Below, piece by piece: positions 8,731-17,542 of a stretch of DNA of 58,947 nt; position 1 is the stretch's first letter; each line of letters opens with the position of its first letter. The position numbers were made by a program, and so were the translations under genes. The stretch spans positions 1 to 58,947 of the forward strand of contig JARFRM010000299.1 in assembly GCA_029287235.1 (NCBI GenBank), given 5' to 3'. This stretch comes from Thermoanaerobaculales bacterium (GTDB lineage Bacteria > Acidobacteriota > Thermoanaerobaculia > Thermoanaerobaculales > Sulfomarinibacteraceae). The notes beneath the pieces are model-generated. The model made no database searches and was not told where the DNA came from. It saw nothing but the letters and a program-made list of their open reading frames with translations.

Positions 8731-9916
8731 AGTTGCTCCCGGCTCCGGTGACGAGGAGGTCCTGGACCTCGCGGAGAATCCGTTCGCGCTCGGTCTTGAT
8801 ATAGCGCTGATAGCTCAGGACCTGTCCTTCATTGACGATGAACATCTTGGGGTAGTGCTTGACATCCCCATAGTCGTCGAAAAGGATCGGCCCGGTCACA
8901 CCCATGAGCTCGTTCATCCCAAAGTGGAAGGCCTTGCGGATCTCGTTGGTTCTGGGCGGATTGGCAATGGTCATCACCTGGATGGTCAGCCACATGGCGT
9001 CATAGCCGTGGGCCGCAAACACATCCGGCGCCTTGCCGAGCGCATCCATGTAGCGGTTGACGAACCCCAGGACCGGTTCCGTTTCCGAGGTTCGATCGAA
9101 GGGCGGCAGCGGGAAGAAGATCCCCTCGGCCATCGTGCCTGCCTCGTTGATGATTCTGTCGTTGAAGAACGCCGACGTGGTGACGATACGCCCGTCGAAG
9201 CCCTGCTCCCTGATATGGGTGATGACCTCGAGAATCTGCGGGGCGTATCCGATGATGTAGACCGCACCAACACCACTTCGGGGCACCGCCGCGTCGGATG
9301 CGGGCCGCCAGTCGCCGTCGGTCAGATCGACCCGGGCGACGATCTCACCGCCCAGCGCATCGACAAACTGATTTCTGAACTCCGGCTCGATCCCCGCAGC
9401 GTAGTCGCCGGCGCCCGAATAGACCACGATCCGCTCTTGGCCGAGCCTGTCGAACATGAACCGGGCCGCCGTGTGACCCTCGAGCTCATCGGACGGGAAG
9501 ATCCGAAAGAAAAGCGCCGACCTTTTGCTGATGCCGGGTGTCGAAGCCGTGGGCGACAGGCACACGACCTCGAGCTCGTCGAGGACTTCGACGAGCGCCT
9601 GAGCTTCGGTGCTCGTGGCGCCGCCGATCACCATCTTGATGCCGCGTTCCGACGCCAGCCGCCGCAGCTCGCTGACCGCGCGATCCGGATTCGATTCGGT
9701 GTCTATCCACACGACGTCAAAGCCTGGAGGAAGCTCCTCACGATCGCGGGCATCGCTGATGGCAAGCCGAACACCGCTTTCGATGGATTCGCCGTAGTTG
9801 CCCGCCTCGCCCGTCGTCGGCAGGAGGACCCCCACAACCGGCTTGCTTCCGCACCCGACCAACACCACAGAGAGCACGGCTATCGCTCCGATGGTCAGCC
9901 CGAATCGCCGGAACAT
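8729..9916 (-). CDS. Branched-chain amino acid-type ABC substrate-binding lipoprotein
   Basis: 395 residues from ATG 9916, preferred over an in-frame ATG 24 bases upstream because GGAGG lies 8 bases before it. A lipoprotein signal ends in the lipobox LVGC, then VVGVLLPTTGEAGNYGESIESGVRLAI, the type I periplasmic-binding fold of LivJ/AmiC-like receptors; AFFNDRIINEAGTMAEGIFF belongs to the second lobe. It would sit on the periplasmic face of a membrane and bind a small ligand such as an amino acid or amide. No Liv permease or ATPase genes are near; instead a polysaccharide exporter follows 26 bases after the stop. It may therefore serve a sensory role or a distant transporter. Confidence 0.8.
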   Translation of the reverse strand: MFRRFGLTIGAIAVLSVVLVGCGSKPVVGVLLPTTGEAGNYGESIESGVRLAISDARDREELPPGFDVVWIDTESNPDRAVSELRRLASERGIKMVIGGATSTEAQALVEVLDELEVVCLSPTASTPGISKRSALFFRIFPSDELEGHTAARFMFDRLGQERIVVYSGAGDYAAGIEPEFRNQFVDALGGEIVARVDLTDGDWRPASDAAVPRSGVGAVYIIGYAPQILEVITHIREQGFDGRIVTTSAFFNDRIINEAGTMAEGIFFPLPPFDRTSETEPVLGFVNRYMDALGKAPDVFAAHGYDAMWLTIQVMTIANPPRTNEIRKAFHFGMNELMGVTGPILFDDYGDVKHYPKMFIVNEGQVLSYQRYIKTERERILREVQDLLVTGAGSN

Positions 9917-10015
9917 GATGGCACCTCCAGTAGTCGGCATCAGGGTAACACAGACGCGGTTGAGTCCGACCCTTCAACGCATCGATGCTCGTCTTTTTCA
10001 ATTCATCTAAGGTGT

Positions 10016-10882
10016 TTACTTTTCTTTATTTATCTCATGATCGATCAGGGAATCGAACACCTCACGCCGACCGACTCCGAGCTTCTCGGCGACGGTCTTC
10101 AGCGCCTCCTTGCGGGCCAGACCGGTATCGACGGCCATGGCGTATGCCGCTCGGATGCGTTCTCGGTCCACCGACTGGCTCGTTCCGGTCTGCAACTCCG
10201 GGCCCACAACCAGAATGTACTCCCCACGTGGATTGTCGGCTTCCTCGCAACCGGCGAGGTCTCCGAGCGCTCCCGTCACGGCTCTCTCATGCATCTTGCT
10301 GAGCTCGGCCAGAAGGGTTGCCGGACGATCAGAGCCAAGACCGTTCGCCAGATCCTCCAACTCGAGCCTCAATCGGTGTGGCGAGAGGAGCACAACCAGT
10401 GTCCATGGCGCCTCGGCAAGCTCGGCGATCCGGCTCCGGCGCGCCCCCTTTCGTCCGGGAAGAAATCCCACCAGGGTCGCCGGCAAGGGTGGCTGACCCG
10501 AAGCCGCGAGGGCGGCGGCGAACGAGGACGGGCCCGGAACCGTAGCGACCGGCAGGCCTTCTTCACGGACCGCCCGCACCAAAATGAACCCGGGATCGGA
10601 AAGGACCGGTGTTCCCGCGTCGCTCATGAGAGCAACCGAGTCTCCTCGGCGGAGGGTGTCCATCACCAACGGCAGGCGATCCGCCTCGTTGTGCTCGTGA
10701 AAACTCTTCACTCTCCCCCCGGGGGCCACACCGATGTGGCTGAGGAGCTTGCGCGCCCGCCGCGTATCTTCGACGAGAATCAGCTCGACCTGACCGAGCA
10801 CTTGATGCGCCCTTGGTGCGAAATCGTCGAGGGTGCCGATCGGCGTGGCCACGATCCAGAGGGTTCCTATTGCGGGCGCCAC
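10016..10882 (-). CDS. rsmI: 16S rRNA (cytidine(1402)-2'-O)-methyltransferase RsmI
   Basis: 288 residues, normal for the family. It starts GTLWIVATPIGTLDDFAPRA, followed by LVEDTRRARKLLSHIGV, the SAM-binding SDAGTPVLSDPG and VPGPSSFAAALAASG, and VGFLPGRKGARRSRI, all diagnostic of the tetrapyrrole-methylase-fold RsmI. It methylates the ribose of C1402 in the 30S decoding centre. The C-terminal RKEALKTVAEKLGVGRREVF matches the helix-turn-helix-like tail of longer RsmI proteins. The start is GTG, only 17 bases from the divergent gene, so the promoters of the two must overlap or lie within the genes. Confidence 0.95.
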   Translation of the reverse strand: MAPAIGTLWIVATPIGTLDDFAPRAHQVLGQVELILVEDTRRARKLLSHIGVAPGGRVKSFHEHNEADRLPLVMDTLRRGDSVALMSDAGTPVLSDPGFILVRAVREEGLPVATVPGPSSFAAALAASGQPPLPATLVGFLPGRKGARRSRIAELAEAPWTLVVLLSPHRLRLELEDLANGLGSDRPATLLAELSKMHERAVTGALGDLAGCEEADNPRGEYILVVGPELQTGTSQSVDRERIRAAYAMAVDTGLARKEALKTVAEKLGVGRREVFDSLIDHEINKEK

Positions 10883-10899
10883 GTTGGTATGATATCAGG

Positions 10900-11544
10900 G
10901 TGAAACCCCGCGCCATCGTCTTCATCTTACTGATTTTCAGCCATTTGTCCGCCGCACAGAATCTCATCAGAGAACCCGTCGAGGAAGTCGTGGCGGTGGT
11001 CGATCGGACACCTCTGCTGCTCAGCGATGTTGATCTGGCCGAGCTTCTCGTCCTCATCGAACGGCCCTTCGGCGCCACCGACGCCGAGTATCGTTCCGCC
11101 CTCCTGGAGGCCCGGATTCAGCTCGAGGTTCAGTTCCGCGATCTCGAAGCATCGGGAGTGCTCTACCGACTCGACCTCGATGTGGTCGAGGTTCGTCGCA
11201 ACCTGCTGTCGGCTGCGGGCGATGCCGCGTCGCTCGCCGTCGAACTCGAGGCCAACGGTCTCGGCGAGGCCGACATCGACGAGCTCGCCCTCAGGGTGTG
11301 CGCCGCGAACGCCTATGCCGAGCAGCGGCTCCGACCCAGGATCAGTGTCAGCCTGCAGGAGATCGAAACCGCCTACCGGCGACTCGCCGTCGAGCTTGAG
11401 TCACAGGGCGAGAGCGCGCCGTCCCTGACCTCGGTCCACGACCAACTCCACCAGCTCATCGCCGAACGCAAGCTCAACGACGAGATCGAACGCTGGGTGG
11501 AGCGGGCGCTCGACGAGCGAGAGGTCACTCGCTTCGTCCGGTGA
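10900..11544 (+). CDS. Secreted SurA N-terminal-like protein (putative periplasmic chaperone)
   Basis: 214 residues from GTG 10900. I chose this start because it places a short signal peptide (KPRAIVFILLIFSHLSAAQ) at the N-terminus. The mature part begins IREPVEEVVAVVDRTPLLLSDVDLAELL, the pattern of SurA/PrsA N-terminal domains (EEVVAVVxxxPILxSDV), followed by helices to the end. No parvulin isomerase domain is present, so it resembles the chaperone part of SurA only. It would hold unfolded outer-membrane proteins in the periplasm. The end overlaps the convergent transglycosylase gene by 20 bases. Assignment rests on the N-terminal pattern. Confidence 0.6.
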   Translation: MKPRAIVFILLIFSHLSAAQNLIREPVEEVVAVVDRTPLLLSDVDLAELLVLIERPFGATDAEYRSALLEARIQLEVQFRDLEASGVLYRLDLDVVEVRRNLLSAAGDAASLAVELEANGLGEADIDELALRVCAANAYAEQRLRPRISVSLQEIETAYRRLAVELESQGESAPSLTSVHDQLHQLIAERKLNDEIERWVERALDEREVTRFVR

Positions 11545-13702
11545 TCGTTCCACCGGACGACTCCCCGTACAACTCGTCGTATGCCGCCGCCGCTCCCAGG
11601 ACTTTCTCGCTGTAGCCGCGGGTCACCGAAAAACTGACGTTGGCTATGAATCGCGCTTCCGTACACTCGTTGCCACACTGATCCAACCACAGCTTCGCCT
11701 GCGCCTCACCCGCGTTGTACGCCGCCACCGCCGCGGCTCGGTTGCCATCAAAGACCGTGAGCAGCCGTCCGAGTTCGGCGGCCCCCAGATCGAGGCTGAT
11801 GAACGGTTCGAAAAGATCCTCGGGGCTGATCTTCGGACGGTCGTTGGCGGCGCCGGTGGCGACAGCCGTGGCCGGCATCAGCTGCATGAGACCGCGGGCG
11901 CCCACCTTGGACACAACCATGGGGTCCCAACGCGATTCCTCTCGCGCCACACCTGCGAGCAGCGACCACGGAAGATCGTGCCGGGCGGCAGCCCGGCGGA
12001 CCGTCGACTCGTAGGGCAGCGGATAGAGGGAATGCAGCAGACTGACCGGTAGCCCCCGCGACGGGAGATACGGTGAAGCCTGCCGTTGCGCCGCATCAGC
12101 CACGCTGATGGCGAGCCTGGGCTGGCCGAACTCGAGCTCGGCTCGGGCAGTCCACCAGGTCGAACGGGCGTTGTTTCGGGGCATTCCGGAGGGATCCCAT
12201 CGGATGGCGGATGCACCCAGACCCATGCCCCAGAGGCGAGCAGCGAGACCCGGCTGAAAGGTAGGGAGCGCCGGTTCCCCCTCGAGACCGAACTCGGTGG
12301 CCGCAACGGCTCGGAGATCGACCATGCGTCGAGGGTCAGGTTCCAATTTCAACCATCGGGCCAGGGAGCGCTGGCGAGTCCTTCCGTCCGCGCCGTTCAA
12401 CCTGGCCGCTTCGTGACGGCGCCAGCTCTCGAGGCGCTCTGGCGGAAGCCCGATCATCAGCGATCGAGCCTGCTCGGCCCAGAACGTGTCGAGTCCTTCT
12501 GCGGCGGCGCCCAACAGATCGAGAGCAACCGACGACTCGCCGGAGACCATCGCCAGCTCGGCGGCGATTACGGCGGACGGACCACGCCACGGATCGCGGG
12601 TGATGCGAGCCAATCGGCGCCGTGCCGCGTCGGCGTCCCCGGCCCTGAGCTCGAACAGACCGAGCATGAGCTCGCCACGCGCCCGAGCCGACCGGCCCCG
12701 CACCCGGCTGATGCCCGCCTGGGCCAGATCGGGCTCGCCTCGGCGGAGCCGCAGCCGGGCGAGGAAGAGTCTCCGGTCGTCGGTTGTCCTCATCCGAATC
12801 GCCCTCTGCGCGGCCGCGACCGCCGCATCCAAGTCCCCGGCGAGCTCCTGGGTCCGGCCGAGATGGACCTCCAGTTCAGCTCGGCGTTCACCCACGGATG
12901 TTCTCGAGATCGCGGTGCGGTACCAGTCGGCGGCCGTCGCCCAGTCACCCCGGCGGAATGAACAGCGACCTCGAAGATAGGCGACTTCGCGCTGCGGGAC
13001 ATGGCTGTTCTTGACCCCGTCAAGAGCCTCGAGAATCGGCACCGCTCGTTCGTACAAGCCGTGTCGATAGAAGGTCCGGGCCACCCGCCACCGATCGACC
13101 GTACCGAGCTTCGCAGGGTCCCCGAGATCGTTGGCCGCCGCCAACGCCACAAGATCGGCAGTCGATGCGGCGAGCAAACGGCTCAGCCGGGATCGATCCG
13201 GTGGTTCGGCGCTCGTCGCCAGCGCGAGCTCGAGCTTCCGTCGCGTCGTTCGGCGCAGAGCCGGAATCAGGCGATCGAGGGCCGATCGCCGGGGACCGTC
13301 CACGCCGGTAGTCGTGACGCGTTCGACGATCTCGCCCGCAGCCGCTCGAAGCTGCCTCGAGGGCGCTTGTCGAAGAAGACCAAAGACCAGATCGAAGGCC
13401 CGGGCAGGGTCCTCGTCGATGATCAGCTCGGCGAGCTCCACCCTCGCCACGGCACCGACATCAACGGAATCCAACGCCCGCTCGAGAAAATGGGCCTGGG
13501 CCGTCGAATCCCCCGCGAGCCGCGCCGCGTGGGCGGCAACAAGCGCCTCCTCCGGCCGAAGCGGGAGTTGCTCCCTCCGCCTCGAGGCGACCTGCAGAAC
13601 CTGATCCCACTGACCGGCGCGCGCCAGGGCCGACAGACCCCCGGTCGCACCGCCGTCGGCGGCCGAAATTCCACTCAAGAACAGGAGAATCGATAGATAC
13701 AA
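11525..13702 (-). CDS. Soluble lytic murein transglycosylase (Slt-like, helical superhelix plus SLT domain)
   Basis: 725 residues with a short signal peptide (YLSILLFLSGISAA). Residues ~30-540 are TPR-like helices forming the doughnut-shaped U/L domains of Slt70. The catalytic domain (about 580-710) has the conserved REESRWDP with the catalytic Glu, then GARGLMQLMPATA and AVAAYNAGE. It cleaves the MurNAc-GlcNAc bond of peptidoglycan with anhydro-ring formation in the periplasm. The start is TTG: the only upstream in-frame ATG is followed at once by a stop. A single Cys pair (DQCGNECTEA) near the C-terminus could form a disulfide. The 3' end overlaps a convergent gene. Confidence 0.88.
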   Translation of the reverse strand: MYLSILLFLSGISAADGGATGGLSALARAGQWDQVLQVASRRREQLPLRPEEALVAAHAARLAGDSTAQAHFLERALDSVDVGAVARVELAELIIDEDPARAFDLVFGLLRQAPSRQLRAAAGEIVERVTTTGVDGPRRSALDRLIPALRRTTRRKLELALATSAEPPDRSRLSRLLAASTADLVALAAANDLGDPAKLGTVDRWRVARTFYRHGLYERAVPILEALDGVKNSHVPQREVAYLRGRCSFRRGDWATAADWYRTAISRTSVGERRAELEVHLGRTQELAGDLDAAVAAAQRAIRMRTTDDRRLFLARLRLRRGEPDLAQAGISRVRGRSARARGELMLGLFELRAGDADAARRRLARITRDPWRGPSAVIAAELAMVSGESSVALDLLGAAAEGLDTFWAEQARSLMIGLPPERLESWRRHEAARLNGADGRTRQRSLARWLKLEPDPRRMVDLRAVAATEFGLEGEPALPTFQPGLAARLWGMGLGASAIRWDPSGMPRNNARSTWWTARAELEFGQPRLAISVADAAQRQASPYLPSRGLPVSLLHSLYPLPYESTVRRAAARHDLPWSLLAGVAREESRWDPMVVSKVGARGLMQLMPATAVATGAANDRPKISPEDLFEPFISLDLGAAELGRLLTVFDGNRAAAVAAYNAGEAQAKLWLDQCGNECTEARFIANVSFSVTRGYSEKVLGAAAAYDELYGESSGGTITGRSE

Positions 13703-13760
13703 ATTCGGTCTCTTTCACATGGCGACGAGCGACCGGACTCGCGAGAGAGCTCCCTTGCCC

Positions 13761-13788
13761 TTGCTCCAACGCTCGTTCTATGGATAAT
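13761..13788 (+). promoter_or_regulatory. Candidate sigma-70 promoter for trxB
   Basis: TTGCTC (13761-13766) and GATAAT (13783-13788) are separated by 16 bases, placing a start near 13795 and a leader of about 58 bases before the trxB ATG. Each hexamer matches the consensus in four to five positions. No other strong candidate was seen in this 151-base divergent gap. Confidence 0.4.
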
Positions 13789-13853
13789 GCGTGGTTGCGG
13801 TGAGCATTCCCGCTTCCGCGATTTCGTCGGTCCAATCTCTCACGGAGGCCCAC

Positions 13854-14798
13854 ATGAATTCCGAACACGTCAAGGTTCTCATCGTCGGTTCCGGTCCCGC
13901 GGGTCTCACCGCCGCGCTCTACGCGGCCCGCGCCGACCTCGCGCCCCTGGTCATCGAGGGCATGCAACCGGGTGGGCAGCTCACCATCACCACCGAGGTG
14001 GAGAACTACCCGGGTTTCCCGGAAGGCATTCTCGGACCGGAGCTCATGGAGCGCACCAAGGCCCAGGTGGAACGCTTCGGCACCCGCTTCATCTTCGATC
14101 AGATCAGCGGGGTTGATCTCGAGAGCGACCCCTTCAGCGTCAGCACAGACTCCTCCGGCACGATCACCTGCGACGCCCTCATCATCGCGACCGGCGCTTC
14201 GGCCAGGCTTCTCGGTCTCGAATCCGAGTCCGAGCTCATGGGTTTCGGTGTTTCGGCCTGCGCGACCTGCGATGGTTTCTTCTTCCGTGACAAGGAGCTC
14301 GTCGTCGTCGGGGGCGGTGACACCGCCATGGAAGAGGCGCTCTTCCTCGCCAAGTTCGCCTCCAAGGTGACCGTTGTCCACCGCCGCGACGAACTCAGGG
14401 CCTCGAAGATCATGCAACAGCGCGCCATGGACAATCCTAAGGTCGAGTTCCAATGGAACGCGGTCGTCACCGAGATTCTCGGCTCGCAGGACGGGGGCGT
14501 CACAGGCGTCCTGTTACAAAACACCCAGACCGGAGAGATCCGCGAGTTCCCGACTCAAGGCGTCTTCATGGCCATCGGCCACCGGCCCAACACCGATGTC
14601 TTTGCCGGCGCCGTCGACATGGACTCAAACGGCTACATCACGACCGTCCCCGGAACTGCCAGGACCTCGATCGAGGGTGTGTGGGCGTGTGGCGACGTCC
14701 AGGACTCGGTCTACCGACAGGCGATCACCGCCGCCGGCACCGGCTGCATGGCCGCCATCGAGGCCGAGCGCTGGCTCGCCGAGAAGGGGGTCGAATAA
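13854..14798 (+). CDS. trxB: Thioredoxin-disulfide reductase
   Basis: 314 residues, typical length. The FAD motif is [20 protein letters not shown], the redox centre is [11 protein letters not shown] (CxxC), the NADPH motif is [17 protein letters not shown], and the C-terminal FAD motif [10 protein letters not shown] precedes the conserved [14 protein letters not shown]. It transfers electrons from NADPH through FAD and the CATC pair to thioredoxin in the cytoplasm. ATG 13854 is chosen over an upstream in-frame GTG because GGAGG precedes it and it gives the family's normal N-terminus. It heads a plus-strand group with erpA-like, def and a membrane protein gene. Confidence 0.95.
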   Translation: MNSEHVKVLIVGSGPAGLTAALYAARADLAPLVIEGMQPGGQLTITTEVENYPGFPEGILGPELMERTKAQVERFGTRFIFDQISGVDLESDPFSVSTDSSGTITCDALIIATGASARLLGLESESELMGFGVSACATCDGFFFRDKELVVVGGGDTAMEEALFLAKFASKVTVVHRRDELRASKIMQQRAMDNPKVEFQWNAVVTEILGSQDGGVTGVLLQNTQTGEIREFPTQGVFMAIGHRPNTDVFAGAVDMDSNGYITTVPGTARTSIEGVWACGDVQDSVYRQAITAAGTGCMAAIEAERWLAEKGVE

Positions 14799-14883
14799 CT
14801 CGCGGGCTTGCCACGTTCCCCTCTTGGGGATAGGCTCACTGACTGTGCCCGTCGCTTGATGAGCGGATTGACTGGAGGAACAG

Positions 14884-15219
14884 ATGATTTCGTTTTCTGA
14901 CACGGCCGTCGCCAAGGTCAAGGAGTTTGCGGCGCAGACACCCGAAGCCGAAGGCAAGAATCTCCGGATCTTCATCCAGGGCATCGGTTGCTCGGGCTTT
15001 GCCTACGGTTTCACATTCGACGAAGAACGCGACGGTGACACCCTGGTTGAGAACGGCGAACTCACCGTCCTGGTGGACCCGAACTCGGCACCCAATCTCT
15101 CGGGCGCCAAAGTCGACTTCATCGACGATCAGCGCGGTACCGGATTCATGGTCGACAATCCCAACCAACCCGCCGCCGACGCCTGCGGGACCGACGGCGG
15201 CTGCTCCGGCTGCGGGTAG
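14884..15219 (+). CDS. A-type iron-sulfur cluster carrier/insertion protein (ErpA/HesB family)
   Basis: 111 residues preceded by TGGAGGAA. The HesB-like domain is clear: ISFSDTAVAKVKEFAAQ at the N-terminus, LRIFIQGIGCSGFAYGFTFD with the first cluster Cys, VDFIDDQRGTGFMVDNPN, and a Cys-rich tail. A-type carriers bind a [2Fe-2S] or [4Fe-4S] cluster through one mid-protein Cys and two near the C-terminus, then pass it to target enzymes. Here the tail has three Cys (ACGTDGGCSGCG) instead of the usual CGCG, so the ligand set may differ. It lies 85 bases after trxB and 8 before def. Confidence 0.88.
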   Translation: MISFSDTAVAKVKEFAAQTPEAEGKNLRIFIQGIGCSGFAYGFTFDEERDGDTLVENGELTVLVDPNSAPNLSGAKVDFIDDQRGTGFMVDNPNQPAADACGTDGGCSGCG

Positions 15220-15227
15220 CAGCTCCC

Positions 15228-15782
15228 ATGACCGTCGAGGCCCAACGGCTCGAGGTCATCCGCCTGGGTCACCCGGCTCTGCGTTCCATCGCCGAGCCGG
15301 TTCCCGAGGCGTGGTTTTCGAGCGGTCGGCTCCATGAGTTCGGGCGCGGTCTCATTCGTTCGATGCTCGAGGAGGAGGGTGTCGGGCTCGCCGCACCCCA
15401 GGTCGCCGAGGAACTCCGTCTCTTCGCCTACTGGATCCCCGCCCACGATGACACGCCCGAAATCGAGCCCACCGTGGTGGTCAACCCAGAGATCCGCATT
15501 GTCGACCCGGAGCTCGAGGAGGGTTGGGAAGGCTGTTTGTCGATCCCAGGCCTGCGCGGCCTCGTACCCCGAGCCCGGAGAATCAAGCTCAAGGGCAGAA
15601 CAATGGATGGTTCCAGCCTGAGCCTGACCGCAAGCGGCTTCCACGCCCGGGTCATCCAACACGAGTTCGACCACCTCGACGGAGTCGTCTTCCTCGATCG
15701 CATGACCTCGGCCCAATCACTCGCGTTCGAGGAGGAATGGGATCGGTACATGGTCGACGATCCTGAGCCTGACGACGCCTGA
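15228..15782 (+). CDS. def: Peptide deformylase
   Basis: 184 residues. All three PDF motifs are present: GVGLAAPQV, EGCLSIPGLRG (metal-binding Cys) and HEFDHLDGVVF (two metal-binding His and catalytic Glu). It removes the N-formyl group from nascent proteins as they leave the ribosome. The N-terminus LEVIRLGHPALRSIAEPV is the usual one. Eight bases separate it from the Fe-S carrier gene and 10 from the following membrane-protein gene, so the four genes from trxB are probably co-transcribed. Confidence 0.95.
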   Translation: MTVEAQRLEVIRLGHPALRSIAEPVPEAWFSSGRLHEFGRGLIRSMLEEEGVGLAAPQVAEELRLFAYWIPAHDDTPEIEPTVVVNPEIRIVDPELEEGWEGCLSIPGLRGLVPRARRIKLKGRTMDGSSLSLTASGFHARVIQHEFDHLDGVVFLDRMTSAQSLAFEEEWDRYMVDDPEPDDA

Positions 15783-15792
15783 TGCCGAACCC

Positions 15793-17526
15793 ATGACGGC
15801 GTCAGCGCCAACGCCGCCCGCCGCCGTCTCCCCACCGGAACCGGAAGTGGGTTCTCGCATCGGTTTTCAGAGGACGATCCTGGTCACCGCGGTGCTCTTC
15901 GGTCTCGCAATCGGTGTCTTCGAAATCACCAACACCTCCATCGGCTGGCACCTCGCCAGTGGTCGGTGGATGCTCGAACATCGTGAGGTTCTCGACCACG
16001 ACGTCTTCAGTTTCACCTCGGGCGGGGCCGAGTGGATCGACCACGAGTGGCTGTTTCAGATCATCGTCGCCGTCCTTTTCGATCTCGGCGGCGCCCCGGC
16101 GCTGGTGATCATGCGGATGCTCATCGTGGCCGCCCTCATGCTGCTGCTCGTGCGGGTCGGTACCACCAGCGGGCTCGACCCTCCGGTCGCGCTTCTTCTC
16201 GCAGCCATCTGCGTCTTCGCCGCCCGACCACGATTCTTCCTCCGCCCCGAGCTCTTCACCCTGCTCCTGCTGCCGCTCGCCATGTGGCTCTTCGCTCGGC
16301 GCCGCCACACTCGCTGGTGGCCGCTCCCCCTCGCCCTGGTCATCGCTCTCGGCGTCAACCTTCACGGCGCGATTCTGGTGGCGCCGATTCTGATTGCGGT
16401 CTGGTTCGGCGGCGAGGTCCTCGAACAGGTGATCCAACGCAACATCAACCGTTCGGCATTCATCTCCGGCGCGATCGGGGTCGCCGCGGCGTTTCTCAGT
16501 CCCCTGCTCAACCCGCACGGCTGGTTGATCTGGACCGTGCCCTTTCGCCTTGCCGAAATGGTCCGGCAGCCCCACATCCCCAACCCGGAGTGGATCGCAC
16601 CCGGTCCCGCGGACGCCCCGACGCTCTATCTCGCGATGGCGTTCGCTGCGGTGGCACTGGTGCTCGGAAGCCGGTCCCCAAAAAACTGGCTCACCACCGC
16701 TGCGACAGCTGCTCTCGCACTCAAGCACATCCGCAACATCGGCCTCTTCTTCGTGCTTCTGCCGCAGTCGGTGGCCGCGGCGCTGGCTCGCTGGCCGATG
16801 CTGGCCCCGGGCCGGACCCTCAGCCCCGCTCGCGCCCGCGTCCGAATCGCGGTGTGCCTCGCCCTGGTTGCGGTACTCGGCGTCGTCGCCCTGGCACGTC
16901 CGTGGCCCCGCAACGGTTTCACCTTCGCCGAGCGGTGGTACCCGGACCGAGCCTGGCGATTCCTCGCCGAGAACGACCTCCTCGAAGGCCCGCTCTACAA
17001 CGATGTCCGTTTCGGCGGGTGGCTCATTCTGCACGGCTACCCCGAACGACAGGTCTTCCTCGACGACCGCAACGAGATTCACGAGCCGCTGCTACGGGAG
17101 ATCTGGGAGATCTTCGGCCGCAGCGATGTCGGCGGCTGGGAGGAGCTTCTCGATCGATGGCGGATCGACACCGTGCTCCTGCGCTATCACGAACCGATCA
17201 GAGTTACGACTCCTGATGGAGAGGACCTCGGACGCCGTGGTTTCTCCACCCTTTGGTTCCATTCGGAGCGTTGGGCAACGGTCTATTGGGACGATGTCGC
17301 CATGGCGCTCGTTCGACGGTCGTCGGTGCCGGAGGCTCTCCTCGCCGAGCGCGAGTATGTCCACCTCGACCCCGATGACCTCGAACATCTGGTCGGAACC
17401 CTTCGGGGAAATCCCGATCTCCGACCGATGATCGCGGCGGAGGTGCGACGGGCGCTGTCCGACGATCCACAATGCCGCCGGGCGCTCGATCTCGCGGCCT
17501 TTCTCGAGTCACTGGGGGGTGACTGA
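15793..17526 (+). CDS. Multi-spanning membrane protein, GT-C-like, with soluble C-terminal domain
   Basis: 577 residues. After a Pro-rich 25-residue leader come about eleven hydrophobic segments to residue ~370, then ~200 soluble residues. The first outer loop reads IGWHLASGRWMLEHREVLDH then DVFSFTSGGAEWIDHEWLFQ, a pattern found in a widespread uncharacterised family of GT-C-fold-like membrane proteins (D/N-x-x-WHLATGRW followed by WxDHEWL). A role as lipid-linked sugar transferase is possible but unproven. The soluble part (YPERQVFLDDRNEIHEP) recurs in that family. It ends 16 bases from a convergent gene with no terminator-like hairpin between them. Confidence 0.55.
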   Translation: MTASAPTPPAAVSPPEPEVGSRIGFQRTILVTAVLFGLAIGVFEITNTSIGWHLASGRWMLEHREVLDHDVFSFTSGGAEWIDHEWLFQIIVAVLFDLGGAPALVIMRMLIVAALMLLLVRVGTTSGLDPPVALLLAAICVFAARPRFFLRPELFTLLLLPLAMWLFARRRHTRWWPLPLALVIALGVNLHGAILVAPILIAVWFGGEVLEQVIQRNINRSAFISGAIGVAAAFLSPLLNPHGWLIWTVPFRLAEMVRQPHIPNPEWIAPGPADAPTLYLAMAFAAVALVLGSRSPKNWLTTAATAALALKHIRNIGLFFVLLPQSVAAALARWPMLAPGRTLSPARARVRIAVCLALVAVLGVVALARPWPRNGFTFAERWYPDRAWRFLAENDLLEGPLYNDVRFGGWLILHGYPERQVFLDDRNEIHEPLLREIWEIFGRSDVGGWEELLDRWRIDTVLLRYHEPIRVTTPDGEDLGRRGFSTLWFHSERWATVYWDDVAMALVRRSSVPEALLAEREYVHLDPDDLEHLVGTLRGNPDLRPMIAAEVRRALSDDPQCRRALDLAAFLESLGGD

Positions 17527-17542
17527 CCGGGAGCTGCGGCGT

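Noticed and set aside
8855..10903. 682-codon plus-strand open frame opposite the binding protein and rsmI
   Set aside because: Antisense shadow of two well-supported genes. High G+C makes long antisense frames common, and its translation has no domain character.
17527..17542. Shared bidirectional terminator between convergent genes
   Set aside because: Sixteen bases without an inverted repeat or U-tract.
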